The notes under the pieces were generated by a model. That model did no database searches. It was not told the origin of the DNA and saw nothing but the letters and a program-made list of their open reading frames with translations. A DNA stretch of 64,000 nucleotides from positions 124,001 through 188,000 of the forward strand of contig CANTFK010000208.1 of assembly GCA_947646735.1 (NCBI GenBank), given 5' to 3'. The DNA is from Peronospora farinosa. Taxonomy: Eukaryota; Oomycota; Peronosporomycetes; Peronosporales; Peronosporaceae. Positions 34,216-46,051 of the stretch are shown here, one piece after another (the stretch's first letter is position 1; each line of letters begins with the position of its first letter). The translations under genes were made by a program, and so were the position numbers.

Positions 34216-37200
34216 TCACTTTTTCTGCTTCTTACTCTTGCTACGGGTACCGTGGCTTACAGCGGAACGCAATCGTTTGCTCTTAATTTGAGCATAATGT
34301 ACTTGGTCGTCATAGCTCGTAAAGAATCGATCCAATCGTGTCTGGATACGTCTGCTACCGGAGGCCGTTGCAGCTTTTGCCTTTTCTTCAAGGGGCTGTA
34401 GAACGCCATCACTTTTCTGCTGATCCCACCCGAAAGCATTAACACAATAGTTTCGCAAAGCATCCAAGTCTGGGGCACTCCACGAGAATCGAGCATCAGA
34501 GCGATCTACTTGAGGAGCCATGTACGCCTGGACCACTTGTTGGCTTGGAAACTCATCGCCTAATTCCCACTTTCGACGTGCAGTTGCGTGAGACCGCTGG
34601 AAGCGTTCCCGAGCTGTTATAGCATTATTTTCATCACTCCCTTCAATCGATTTGTCAGCTTTCCCTTTACTCACTTTCTTCTTTTTCTTCTTTGACCCGC
34701 TCGACGCAACGCGCTGGGCCTCTTCAGCAACATTAAACTCATGGACCCATTCCTTAAACTCGCGGAGGCCCTTGATACCCGGGTAAGAAGCTGCAATCTC
34801 AGTGGCATTCACTATACCAATACCCCGTACGCCATCCGTGTAATCACTTCCAAGGAGTAGTGCCAAAGCGATAATCTGCTCTCGCGAAAACCCCAGCTCG
34901 CGTTCAATGTCCCGAGCCGAAAATGCTTCGACAAACTTTTGATGGTGAAAAATGTTTTTGTAGACACGTTGACCACCGAATGGAAAGATATCACTATCAT
35001 CCGTGATAACGCCATCCACAAGTCCAAGTTGTTCCAGTGCCGCGCATTGTGCTTCCGCTTCCATGGGGCTTACAAGGAAGGGCACCCCAAACAAGCGCAA
35101 TAGGTCCATTACTTCTGCCACCATATCGTCTGTGATACCTTCCGTGTCACGCAACTGCCGACTCCGCAACTTCTTCAGCTCGAGCTGCTCCTTTTGCAAT
35201 GCGGCTGCACTCGTCTCTGCGTTTGTGTTATCCATCGGCACGTTAGGTTGGGGAGACTGACTTCGTCGCGAGTACTGAAGATAGCGGGGACGAGCATTAC
35301 GAGCTTCATCTGCTACCTCCTCGTGGTCATTGGCAATTGAAGCCGCCAATGCGGCTTGTAGCTGCTCCTCGTTGTCGTCAACTGCATGAATGTCCCGAGC
35401 ACTGACTCGCGTAGTGTCTTCTTCTTTTCCGGTGACGATCACTTCTGTACGCTGCGTATCGTGTATGGCAGACTTGGATTCTCCTCCTAGAATCTCAAAT
35501 GAATCCTCAGATGTACCAAAGTTGCAAACAGCTTTGATTTCTTCTCTTGGTGCTGCAACAGAACTTCTTTGAGCTCTGATTTTTCTACCATGCTGTAATG
35601 AATGCGCTTGCAGTGCTCGTCGCACAGCACCAGCAGCCCATTGCGTGAGATTAGAGGCAGTCGCCATTGCAGACTGCAGCGCCTCATCTTTAAGTAAATC
35701 AAGATCTTCATGCCCCTTAGCATCCTCCATCTCATCTTTCAGCGTCAAAAGTAAGTCTTCAGCGCCTACCGCGTTATCAACTTCGTGATCAGCGTTTTGT
35801 TCATCTTGAAGGTCAACGTTTCGCGATTGTAGCTCATTTTGCGCAGGGATTTGCTCCGTAACAACAGCAGGGGTAACACCAATAGCTATGACCTCTTTGT
35901 TCGTATCCTCATGCTCCAGCTTATTCTCACTTTTAACTTTCTCATTCCCGCTTTCCTTCCCAGCAGCTAGTATAGCTGTTTTGGCAGAGGGAAATGATTC
36001 GATCGTGGCAGCGTGTTTTGACGCCTTTTGCTCACCACTCTCAGGGCTTAAAACATACTTTGACGGTTGTTTTAGGGTTGGTACTGCTACCTCTTCCCAG
36101 TCAACATCGTCATCCTCGTCATCCTCGTCGATTGTAGCTTTAACAGTAGAAACAGGTGTGGTTGTACATGCTGGGAACAGCTTCTGAAAACGCATCATTT
36201 CTTCAGGCTCAACATCGTCAACCTTTAGTGAAACGCTTACATCACTTGCTGGTAGCTGCTTGACATCGACGTTGGAACCAGCTGGCTTCACAGAGGCAAC
36301 ATATCCTTTCTTATTGAGCTTATCCAGCCGAAGCCTTTCAATCGCAAGTATGGGTTCCTGCTTGACTCGAACCTGATGCCGCTTGATCCACGCCGCTGTA
36401 ATCTCCTTTGCATTAGCATCTGACGAAAATTTCGGTTCCTCAGATGAAAACGTAGAAAATGACCGCATCTTCACTGACTCAGAGGCATCAACTTGAGCAT
36501 CGTCAGGCTGCATCGATCCAGTAAACGACACTTGTTCTGCCAAATCAGTACGCTCCACATCCGCTATCACATCTTCATCACTTTGGTCGTTTTTGCCTTT
36601 GCTGTTTGTCTCTTTTTGATAAATGTAAAAGCGATTGCTATTGGAATCAATTCGATGGCCTTGCCCAACGCCGCCCTGATGTGCCATCTCCTCCTCCCTT
36701 TTTTGCCTTTTCACTGCTTCGATTCGTCGGTTAAGTGCACTTGTTTGCAAAAATGATGAAATCTGCGTGTGCGAGTATTTCTCCGGATTCCCAGCAAGTG
36801 GAATGAACTGGTCCCGAACCTTTTGGCGTCGATCACGCAAGATTTTCTGAATCATGTCTTTCTGTAAATGAGGTGGGAGGGAAAAGACCGCATGCAGGTC
36901 AATCTTTGAAAGTCGCGACGTGTCCAAATCAATGTCATCCAAGGTCCCCTCTTTTTCTTCCTGCTCTTCTGCTGTCTCTTGTCCTTCTTTCTCGCCAATT
37001 GTATTTTCCTGCTCAATGTCTTCAGTACTTCCTTTATCTTCTTCAACTTCATTTTTTGCGTCAATTTTTTCATTGATCTTGTCTTTTTTGCATGAAATTT
37101 CTGGTAAAGTAATTCCTCGTGCAACAGCTGATTTTCGTACGACACTGCCCTTTTTTTGCATCTACAATACACATTTACCACATCATTGGAAATTAATAAG

Positions 37201-37595
37201 ACCATCATTCTGTTCATACTTTTCCATTATTTTACCTCATAAGTCTGTTGTTTTAGTCTATTAAGTAAAATTCGTTGCGCCGTGTGACGTAAATTATCCG
37301 TCTGTTGTTCCTGTCGTTTCCTACGTCTTGCCGTCGTTCTTTTCTTAATCTCTGGTGTTTGTCCATCAAATACAAAGACAGGACGGACCCCATAATAAAG
37401 CAACTTGGCTACACGATGAAGAGTTCCCAAGAGATGAGCATTGCGAATCATATTGCCTTCATCATCACGCATGGCCTTTACAAATTGAGTAAGCCAAATA
37501 CTCGCATCTACAGCCAGTACTTGACCCGCTAGAGATTCAATTTCAATCTGGCGTCCTACAGGCTCCAGCAGGACCCATAGATTCTGCACTCCCAT
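34216..37595 (-). CDS. XPG/RAD2 (ERCC5) structure-specific endonuclease
   Basis: Two exons, 37595-37236 and 37161-34216, join in phase to 1101 residues. XPG makes the 3' cut in nucleotide excision repair. The N-region is at residues 1-105: MGVQNLWVLLEPVGR, LAVDASIWLTQF and RPVFVFDGQTPEIKK. The I-region is at about 795-900: FGVPFLVSPMEAEAQCAAL, LVDGVITDDSDIFPFGG and LLLGSDYTDGVRGIG, with the acidic metal ligands. The long acidic spacer between them is typical of XPG rather than FEN1. A UIM-like motif (EEQLQAALAASIANDHEE, near 712) and a C-terminal PIP box (QTRLDRFF, near 1060) suggest ubiquitin and PCNA binding. The C-terminus is basic (KSKKQKK). Confidence 0.95.
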
Positions 37596-39344
37596 GGTAA
37601 AATACGAGAGGGCACGGGAAGGAGCAGATTAGAGAGGGGATTTAATCTCTTACTTTTGTAATTTTATCTTTATGTCGGTCTATATAGGAATATTTCTCAC
37701 CTTCTTGGTAATTACCCCACCTTCCCAAATTTATCATAATATGATTAGCTTTATGTAAAATGGGAACAATTCTAAAATAATACTCTAAACATCACAGTTT
37801 TTTATCAATTTTGGACTTTCTAATGTAATGCTCCAAGTTGAAGTAGGTGTTGCACCCTCCAACATCGACATGGGTTGACGGCGACAGGTCTACGAGGTTT
37901 TTTCTCCTCAATCCCAAAGTCACTCAGTGGGAAGCAAGTATTCCGTGTTCTACAGGATTCCCTACTCTGTATTATTAACGCTACAGAACGGCGACACTCA
38001 CCTGCGCAGTGTGATAAGTGTGACATAAATACCAAAACCTTCCCATGCCTTAATCATGGTACTTTATATATATTTATCCAACCATCGTGTAATCCCGTTA
38101 TAGGAGGTAGACATCAGTCTACGCCTGCTCGCACCAGGCGTGCTGTTCACGCTGACAAATCGCACGAGTTGGCAATGCGTGCTGAAGCTTGCATCTTCAT
38201 TAGTTCACTGCACAGGATGATGAGCTTGTTGTTTGATACGCAGCGAAGCAGTCATCTTGGAAAGACAATAACCACTTCACAATTCAACTCGCATGGGGTC
38301 TTGATAAACCATTGCAACATATCATTAATAAAAAAGTATCCATTTTGTTACTAGCAGATTACTGCTCATACCCTGCACACATTCTCCTGTAATATCCACA
38401 TCGGATAGGAACAATGAGAAGACCATGAAGACGATGACCACGAACAAATCGTGCGTATCCAGGAGGGAGATCGAGCAGGACCTCAAGGACGCCACGACAC
38501 ACAGGGTCTGTTGTCCACTCCAAAATTCTCTAGATCTCGCCTACTATCGTGTTTGAGTGCTCGTTGAGAACGTCAAGACCTACTGAAGATCTTCGTGCCC
38601 TACGTTCACTTCCATGGCGGATACCGTGTAATAGCGTTGAAAAAGAATGGGATAGCATACCAAGGGCAAACGTAAATGCATGACGTCTACCTTGACCAAC
38701 GGCGTGATCAATGCAAATACAATGAGGAGTGATATTTATTTCTGTCCACTGCCGGCTTGCATTGTATTAAGCTATACGTATGCTTACGTGACGAAGCAGC
38801 GATCATCCCCTAAACTTTAAAATTGTTGATCATAGACAAATCGTCGAGTCAACACTGATTGCGACACATGCTGGGTTTCTGTTCCGTCACATTGTTAAAA
38901 AACGCGTGACAACAGCACAACAAAGCTGTGTCAGTGGTGTAATGCCTCGCTTATAATTTTCCCAAAAGATGTATTCCCAGTGTCAGTGTCCAACGGTTGC
39001 TTCACCTCACGTGATGCTGATACCACTCGAACGTTTGTGAGTATATGCAATCGTATCACTGAGGTGGAGTGTAAACAGAAATAGCTATAAATGCTTGAAA
39101 TTCAGTACCTCCTCTCCGATCTTCTGTGTTTCTTAGTTGATGGTGGGTACCCCTATTTCGTTCTTGTTCAAGATGGTCGTTCAATGGCTCGTACGCCGAA
39201 GGTTCGACAACAGTATTCCGGCTTGGTAGGTTGTACTTAATAACATTGCATGTTTCCAGTCGGTATCAAACCTCTTTGAGTTCCGCTAAGAGTGGTGCCA
39301 GTGATTCGGTGAACTATCTTCTTTTCTGCCATACACGGTCAAAG
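37596..39344. other. Gene-free stretch between XPG and the inverted duplication
   Basis: XPG promoter and then 1.7 kb without a recognisable gene. A block at 38120-38340 is an old copy of the sequence at about 33580-33780, so related repeats lie on both sides of XPG. Confidence 0.5.
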
Positions 39345-39392
39345 ATCAATCGCAACATCTGAAGTAAAAACCATGGAAATGACAAACGTTAT

Positions 39393-39455
39393 GCTTGGGT
39401 AGCCACGTTCCAATCATTCCAACTTTGTATCTGATTGGAATGTGGCTACCCAAGC
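39393..39455. repeat. Hairpin, 24-bp arms (left-arm copy)
   Basis: Arms at 39393-39416 and 39432-39455, starting GCTTGGGTAGCCACGTT, pair with one mismatch (a G-U in RNA) around a 15-nt loop. The mirror copy is at 57567-57630. Confidence 0.9.
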
Positions 39456-39860
39456 CTGACAAGTTGCGATCTCGAACCGGCCTCGACCACTGCGGCAACT
39501 GCAAGTTTGCGTTCTACTAATTGATACTACACTAGCTAACGACACTGTTCTATTCCTTTCGATACATTCTAGCTTCCAATTCGTCGATTTGCTTCAACAA
39601 ACTGGTCTTCATATCAAACAGCGACCCAAGCGCTGACACTACGCAGGCTTATCAAACCCTTGGCCAATGTGGTCTACACTTTTTACTGGGAGCGTTTAAC
39701 GCTGTTTCAGGTAGTGGTTGCTCCTCAAACTAACCATGAGCCCCGTTCAGCGATGGTGAAACTAACACAAAACTTTAGTAAAGGTTGATTTGGCGTTACA
39801 CACAGTGTGCATTGTGATGTATAGATGCTGCATGTAATGGTCATTTGACCCCTGGATGAC

Positions 39861-40130
39861 ATGAGCTTTTTGAATTCAAAACTTGCTCATTTTTTCCAGC
39901 TAGAGTTTCATTTCAGAATAAAGCTCATCCACAACTCATACATTAAGCCTTCATCCCGTTCAATGGCGACGCTCTCGGACTTGTACGTTGTTGCTGGGGT
40001 CTACGCTGTGGGGCGATACCTTCTTAGTCAGGATGGTGAAACCGGAGACGAAAGTAACGGCAGGAATGATAAATTGAAGGAAGGATCTTTCATTCTGTTG
40101 CTTTTTACACTCCTCGCTGTCGATGAATAA
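39861..40130 (+). CDS. Small conserved ORF, unknown (left copy)
   Basis: 89 codons from ATG. The right arm keeps the same start, stop and length with seven amino-acid changes by eye. Two hydrophobic stretches are visible (LYVVAGVYAVGRYLL and FILLLFTLLAV) with an acidic linker between them. There is no convincing signal peptide. No family was recognised. Conservation of an open frame is suggestive but could reflect the young age of the duplication. A decayed third copy near 33290-33420 is not open. Confidence 0.35.
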   Translation: MSFLNSKLAHFFQLEFHFRIKLIHNSYIKPSSRSMATLSDLYVVAGVYAVGRYLLSQDGETGDESNGRNDKLKEGSFILLLFTLLAVDE

Positions 40131-40663
40131 CACCAAACTATCCTGTGAAACGTATGACTGATCGGTAGATTCTTTCGTGGATATCGATCAATACAAAACC
40201 CGACGACTTTATCGTCCTGAGCTTTCTATAAACTACTTCCATCATCTTACTAAGAAACTGTTAGGAATTAATGTTCGCCCGTAGAGCTGAGAGCAACAAC
40301 ACTTAGCTCAAGGCAAAGATTAGTTGTCAGATGGCAACATGTGCTGCCATGCGTTCGAAGATGTATGGGTGAGAAACTCCACATGAGATTGGTGAGTGCA
40401 TAGTACGCACTGCGACTGGATCCGCTTCTACGGAATGCAAGCTTTACAATAACGTGCCACGTGCAAAACAAAAAAGCCTGGTGGCGCAAGAAAGACGAGC
40501 TCTTAATGCGATACTGCTAGATGACGAGCAATGCGTCGCTTCAATTTCTTTGTAGCATTAGAAGCACATCTACGTGTTGACTAGACAACGAAATACGCAA
40601 TCGATACAGACTTACTTGCATCTATCGATTCGATAGACGGGACTCTGACTTGCTCTGCATGAG

Positions 40664-41910
40664 TCACTTGCGTCTTTTGCAAGAGCTAGCAGGTTTACTA
40701 CCCTGCGTCTCAGTACTCGTGTCTGTAGCAGGAGTGCCCACGGGAGCTGTCGTCGCGATCGGGGTAAAGTCCGTTGTCAGTGGGGCAGGCATGGTCGCAT
40801 CTGAAATCGCATCCGGGGTAGCATCCGGGGTAGCATCTGGAGTCGCATCCGGGGTAGCATCCGGGGTAGCATCCGGGGTCGCATCCGGGGTCGCATCCGG
40901 GGTCGCATCTGGGGTCGCATCTGGAGTGGCATTCGGGGTAGCAGGCGGGGTAGTAGGCGGGGTGGCAGGCGGGGTAGCAGGTGGGGTAGTAGGCGGGGTA
41001 GCAGGCGGGGCAGCAGGTGGGGCAGCAGGTGGGGTAAAAGGTGGGGTCGCAGGTGGGGTGGCAGGCGGGGTGGCAGGCGGGGTGGCAGGCGGGGTGGCAG
41101 GCGGGGTAGCAGGCGGGGTCATCGCGGGTGTAGTTGGAGTATCATTTGGTGCAGTTGTATCGGCAGTGGCACCTTTGTCAGAAGACTTGCCCGAGCCTTT
41201 ATTGATAATAGGCACGCATTGCTCTGCAAACAAAATGCCGAATTGTTGTTAGCATTAATGCCTGATCCATCGCAAATGCTTCTGAAACGTACTGTAACCC
41301 TGCCAATCTTTCGAGTGAAGCGCCACCCAAGCGAAGACAAACAAACATGTTTTGCCTGCCTTACAAGACGAGTAGTCGATAGGGATCTTGGCAGGATATG
41401 ACCGAAATTCTTTAGAACAATCGTCATTGTGGAAGACCTTTATTTCATCAATCCAGCATTCACAGGGACCCTGTACCGACGAAAACTCATTTAGCACAAC
41501 ACTCAACGACCATTAATAGTTGCGTAACGTACATGATGTGATTCAATGAAGCCTTCCTTGTACTCGTCATTCTGCCACCACATCTCGGTATAGCTGCTCA
41601 CATCGACTGGGTCTGCCGTGGAAATTGACATCCCATAGTCTGGAGCATAGGGTTTAAGCATCTCAAGAAGCGACGTGTACCCTGTAGCGTCCCAGTGCTC
41701 GGCGAACTGCTTGGCATTGTCCTCTGGCTTAGCGTTGTAGATGCCGCCGGCGAATCCCTTATTAATGCTGGCATTGATTTTACAATTATAGGTCGTGTAG
41801 ATGGTGCGGGGCTTGTACGTTGCATGGGGTTGCGAAATGTATCCGTGTGCGTTCACACAGCCCGCCAACGCTGTCAAAGTAAGTACATTCAAAGGAGAAA
41901 AAGGCTTCAT
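40664..41910 (-). CDS. Secreted AA17-like lytic polysaccharide monooxygenase, left copy
   Basis: Three exons, 41910-41533, 41470-41293 and 41223-40664, give 371 residues. A signal peptide (residues 1-21, ending CVNA) leaves a mature protein starting HGYISQP; an N-terminal histidine is required for the copper-binding histidine brace of LPMOs. A second candidate copper ligand is in the ESHH segment at 123-126. The rest (GPCECWID, VFHNDDCSKEF, IPIDYSSCKAG, KQCVPI) fits AA17, an oomycete family known for oxidising pectin (homogalacturonan), with several cysteines for disulfides. Exon 3 encodes a long tail of PPAT and PDAT repeats, likely an O-glycosylated linker. It is one of a mirror-image pair with 54649-55733. 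The family call is from memory of motifs. Confidence 0.82.
40790..41130. repeat. Pro/Ala/Thr-coding minisatellite in the left AA17-like gene
   Basis: Units of 12-15 nt (plus-strand forms GGGGTAGCATCC and GGGGTGGCAGGC) encode PDAT and PPAT repeats. The right copy has the same kind of array, 162 bp shorter in exon 3. Confidence 0.88.
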
Positions 41911-42109
41911 CTGTCAAAAAGGTGAGCTGTTACTGTTCTCGTTCCGATTAAAGAATGAATCAACTGCACAATGTCAGCTTGATAAACGTCATTCTAACAC
42001 ACAACATAACGAGAGGATGTTCCTCATCACTATTCCGATTTTACAGCTGGTGGGGAAAAACAGTCGTCTAATTGTCTTACTGAATACTTACGGTCCAGTG
42101 ACTACAGTC

Positions 42110-43719
42110 CGTAAGGGTAGCACATGTGAGAGAGGCAGACAAGTCTATTTAATCTGTAGTAATTGCAGGATGTCAGGTAGATCCGAAGCCTGGTTGGCAA
42201 CGCCGGTTCCTCGTTGAAGTCCAGTGGTTGTACGGTGCATGTTTCCTGCGGTGACGGCTTTCGGGGTTGACTGGCTATGTCACGTTAGCAAAGCATCAGA
42301 CGAGTTCCTTGTATATTCGTGTCCATTCGTCCGCACTCTCGCTTCGCTACGGCGCAAAGTTGCCTCATACTGGCGCCCAAAATTCATGCACACTACCGAT
42401 AATGGTCACATCCGCTTGCTGGGACGTCGCACGGTTGCATTGCATTCACAAGATGGTGATGCAAACGCTGCTCAGATGTGCCATATGCGTGTCCATACGG
42501 CGGTGTATGCGGCCACCTCGTCTGAGTGGTATCGCGCTAGCTGTGCCTAAAACCCCGTGAATTTTCCTGGCGCGCGTCTGCTTGCACTGTTTGCTAACAC
42601 GCACTGAAGCCGTCCAAGCTCCCAGCGTGCTCCTGTCCAGTGGCATATGAGCTTCTGCTAGCAGGCTTGCGTTGCACGGTCATGTCCAGCAGATGTGCTC
42701 CAGTGTTTCTTTCACCCCTCGGCAGCATTGAAGCTTGCGGCAGCTGTTATCTTGCCCTCGGTCTGAATGGAAGAGATTCAGTTGCCACACTGCTCCTCGA
42801 TAAATGATCCAGACTTGGTTCGTAGTAAGTAAGCTCGTCCCCATGAGCCAATAGATTGCTTGGCGTCTGCTGTAAAGCTGCTGTCTACCACGCACTTCTC
42901 TCCGCTAAGAAGGCCGCCAGAGTTCGTGTCAGCACACTGTCCGAACCTTTGTACCGACAAAATGGTTGTTTCTTTAGGGCCAAGAGTACGTGCTTGTTCG
43001 CGATAGTGTCGGGCACACACCACGGGAATCCGTGGACGAGCGGATTCGCGTAAGATACGATGCCTCCTGTATCCTGGCCCTTGCGGAGCCGCTGGCAGTC
43101 GGAAGCCGTGCGCTGATCCTCAATATTTTTCACAGCAATGCTCCAATGATTTCCATTGCTGTGTTGCTGGAGGCAAACGCCGATTAGGGTCCTTAGTTCT
43201 CATGTCCTTCATGTCACACCTGAGTCTTATCTGTAACGTCTAGTAGCTATCGACAAGTGAACGTTATACCAATTTATTATCGACAACTGAACGTTACGCA
43301 CATCATTATCAAGTGTTATCTACTGGTAATCAACGAAGTAAAAAGATGCACATGTGCGGTGTACATGCCAACAACAAGTGCTACCCTTATTGGACCCGCA
43401 GGGGAAAGTTTTAACGTCAAGGCAGTATGCCAAGATTCAGCCCTGAACTATATTTGAACAACAATTGCATCGGATTGGGGTTCGAACTCACTCCTTCGTC
43501 ATCCCAAAAGTAACGAATCAACAAGCCAAGCTGCGAAGATAAGGCCTTACGATTTTTGCTAAGCGCATGGAGCTTAGATGTTGGCCAGAGCTGCAAGTAC
43601 GATAAAACCTATTCCTGCGCCACTTTCGAAACTGACACAGGACTATACCTGGAAATACACCACGATGGGCTGCGTCTGCGGCATCATGGACTACGGTCAG
43701 CAAAGCGTGTGTTGTTTTG
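42110..43719 (-). mobile_element. Insertion in the left arm with LINE-like RT C-terminal remnant
   Basis: This 1.6 kb has no counterpart in the right arm, where the two flanks are adjacent. On the minus strand, broken pieces resemble the zinc-binding end of a LINE reverse transcriptase: a KETLEHICWT segment near 42690, then SSVCITIL and, after stops, NRATSQQADVTIIGSVHEFW near 42385-42450. No target duplication or poly-T was found. The LINE call is tentative. Confidence 0.5.
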
Positions 43720-43871
43720 CTGTATCACGTCACAGATTGTTTAGAAATACAGTAAAACCTGTCTCAACTAGTGACGGTGATGCTCTATATTATTATAGAG
43801 TTTGTAATTTAAAACATACATCAAATATTTTCCTTTGACAGTATAGTATTGCTGTAATGGAACACCCTCCG

Positions 43872-43884
43872 TGTAACGGGGTGT
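43872..43884. repeat. 13-bp inverted repeat outside the Gypsy element (left)
   Basis: TGTAACGGGGTGT lies 3 bp outside the left LTR. Its perfect inverted partner ACACCCCGTTACA is at 51909-51921, 31 bp outside the right LTR. Confidence 0.8.
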
Positions 43885-43887
43885 ATC

Positions 43888-44491
43888 TGTAACGGGCTAA
43901 AAGTTACACGGTTCGTTATATCGAATATAACGGAGCTAAATAGGTACGAGGTATCTTAGTCCTGCCACTTGGGTGTGGCACATTAATGTCACCCACCCTC
44001 GTGAATGTGATATCCATGGATGGATTCACATTCAACGAGGATGACGCCAGTTGGGACTGGGCGTCATGGTGACGCTTCAGACAGACGTCACCTGCGAGCT
44101 TAAATATATTTTAAGCTCGCACGTAAGGATACGTTTCTAAAGAGACGCGTATCCAATCTTTGCATCATTAACCAATCAGTAGTTAAACTTATATTTAGTT
44201 TAGAATCTATCAAATATAAGTCAGTCTCAAAAATTTACTATGTATATATCACCCACTGCGCATAGGAAGATTGTATAAGCTTCTGCGCGTCGTAAGTGTA
44301 GCTCTTTTCTTAGCAGCTCATTGCGCGGTTCGCTTCAAAGCGACCGGCAACGGTTGGTACAGCGCTTCTTAGCGCCGACCAACGCAACTACCACCGCACG
44401 CGGAGGTAAGACGGTATAACCGCTTCTTCTCGCTGCTTGAAGGTGTGTGCTCGTAGCACGTGGCAGCTTCATTACGAAGTGTCCGTCTACA
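43888..44491 (+). repeat. Gypsy 5' LTR
   Basis: 604 bp, from TGTAACGGGC to GTCTACA. It matches 51271-51877. Its first half is a series of inverted repeats (stems at 43914-43932, 43998-44040, 44041-44067, 44068-44102, 44104-44130, 44137-44164 and 44197-44231). Confidence 0.9.
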
Positions 44492-44865
44492 CTTGGTAGC
44501 ACTAGTAGTACTTCCCACGACCCGTCTCTCTGAGCGTGCGTGTGGTTAAGATGGTCCTTAATATGGACTGGAGTGACTTCCCTCACCTCTCCCAACATCA
44601 TAGGGAGTTGGCTGAGCATTTGGCGCAGAGACTTGGCGAACAAGCCCTGGTCAACCTCTTGCATTGTCCTCCTGAGCAACATGTTGCTCAGTTGGAGCAA
44701 TTTGAGGCGTTTGTGCTCGGACAGCGTAGAAACGCGTCCGAGGTAAACAGCCAAGCCACCGCTGAGTCCATCACTAAGACTCAGGATGAGCTTAGGCTTG
44801 AGTAGGCACGTAATGAGGCGCTCAACAGAACTGTTTAGACGATCTCTGCCCGACCTGCTCAACCG

Positions 44866-45620
44866 ATGTCCATTCGGATGGACCCTCCGAAGTTCGATGG
44901 AACTAGCCCTCACACGATTGTTCACTGGTTATTAGCAGTTGAGCAATGTGGGGTGGCGCAGCTCACCAGAATGGTGTCGTATGCCATGTCCAACTTGCGT
45001 GGCAAAGCGTCAGAGTGGGCATACTCTGCGCTGATGGATAATGCTGATGCATTTCCATCATGGGCGATCTTTCAAGCAAAGATTCGCGCCATGTATCAGC
45101 CGCCTAAAAACGAAGTGTTGCTTATGGCGCGCTTCTTTGGAGCACGACAGGCGAAACGCTATCTGCAAGAATTTGTGCAGGAGATGCGTTCGCTGTCGTC
45201 GTCCATTAATGGGGAACCGATACCAGAGCGTATCAAGGTGGCCACGTAATGAATGGACTTAGGCACGGCCCATCGCGTCAGGCCCTTTTCAGAAAGGTGC
45301 CAGCGACGATGGAAGAGGCAATTGACATTGCCTTAGTCGAGGAGCAATCCTACAACAGCGCCTCGGCGACAGCCTATTACAAGCCGTCGACCGAGAGGTC
45401 TGATGCCACTCCTATGGAGTTAGGCAATGCAGATGTGATCTGCTACAAGTGCGGCAAGCGAGGCCATATGATGGCTCGCTGCTATGCCAAAGTAGCTGCT
45501 GGTGCTAAAGCAGCCAGCAAAAGGTCGCCCAACCCGAAGGGAGGTGCGAAAAACCATCGTGCACGACGCACGGGTTCAGCACCTGCCCAAGATGGGTCGG
45601 GAAATGCGGGAGCGCAGTAG
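44866..45620 (+). pseudogene. Gypsy gag with zinc knuckle
   Basis: A retrotransposon gag domain (PPKFDGTSPHTIVHWLLAVE, ARQAKRYLQEFVQEMR) runs to a stop at 45247. The following frame (from 45249) carries ATMEEAIDIALVEEQ and the knuckle CYKCGKRGHMMARC. The break at 45247 separates the two parts. Confidence 0.85.
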
Positions 45621-45682
45621 GGGCGGGATGCCCTACTGTCGCGGACTCTGAAGCTACCCCTAAGTTCAGAGTAATCGAACAA

Positions 45683-46051
45683 ATGGGTAGCATAGTCCCT
45701 GAGGTTCCGAAAGGTCGGACCTCAACCCTTTTGGTCTATAGCGCTCGATTACGAGGCTATGACCAAGTGATGACCCTTCTCGTGGATTCGGGTGCATCAC
45801 AGAACTTTGTGAAACTCGCGGATCTGAAAAAGAGACCGGCGAGTTATGAGTCGCTTTGCCAGGATGGCAATCGAGAAGAGGCGATCGTTCGTTTAGCGAA
45901 CGGCGCGCTCTTTAAATTGGAGGGATTTCAAGTTGAACTCGCCTTCAGTTTCAGTGACTTCTCCTATACAGAGAAGTTCACAGTGCTAGGTATGGAGAGT
46001 CCGTATGACCTCATCCTAGGCATGCCTTGGTTGGCTAAACACCAACCATGA
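45683..46051 (+). pseudogene. Gypsy aspartic protease
   Basis: An open stretch with LLVDSGASQNFV, the catalytic DSG motif of retroviral-type proteases, and a downstream YDLILGMPWLAKH. It stops at 46051 before the RT part. Confidence 0.88.

Larger units (their letters stand above)
39345..43743. repeat. Left arm of the large inverted duplication
   Basis: Aligns in reverse complement with 54432-57682. In order from the outside: the hairpin (39393-39455 with 57567-57630), the 89-codon ORF (39861-40130 with 56891-57160), and the AA17-like gene (41910-40664 with 54649-55733). Upstream AA17 sequence runs to about 42110. The homology then stops and resumes at 43720-43743 (GTATCACGTCACAGATTGTT), so about 1.6 kb has been inserted in this arm. 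Limits are by eye. Confidence 0.85.

Noticed and set aside
40268..40489. 73-codon ORF present in both arms
   Set aside because: Starts at TTG rather than ATG, lies just after the AA17-like gene and has no recognisable features; likely transcribed 3' sequence.
40650..41252. 200-codon Val/Ala/Gly-rich plus ORF
   Set aside because: Antisense of the Pro/Ala/Thr repeat tail of the AA17-like gene; the same shadow appears at 55307-55747.
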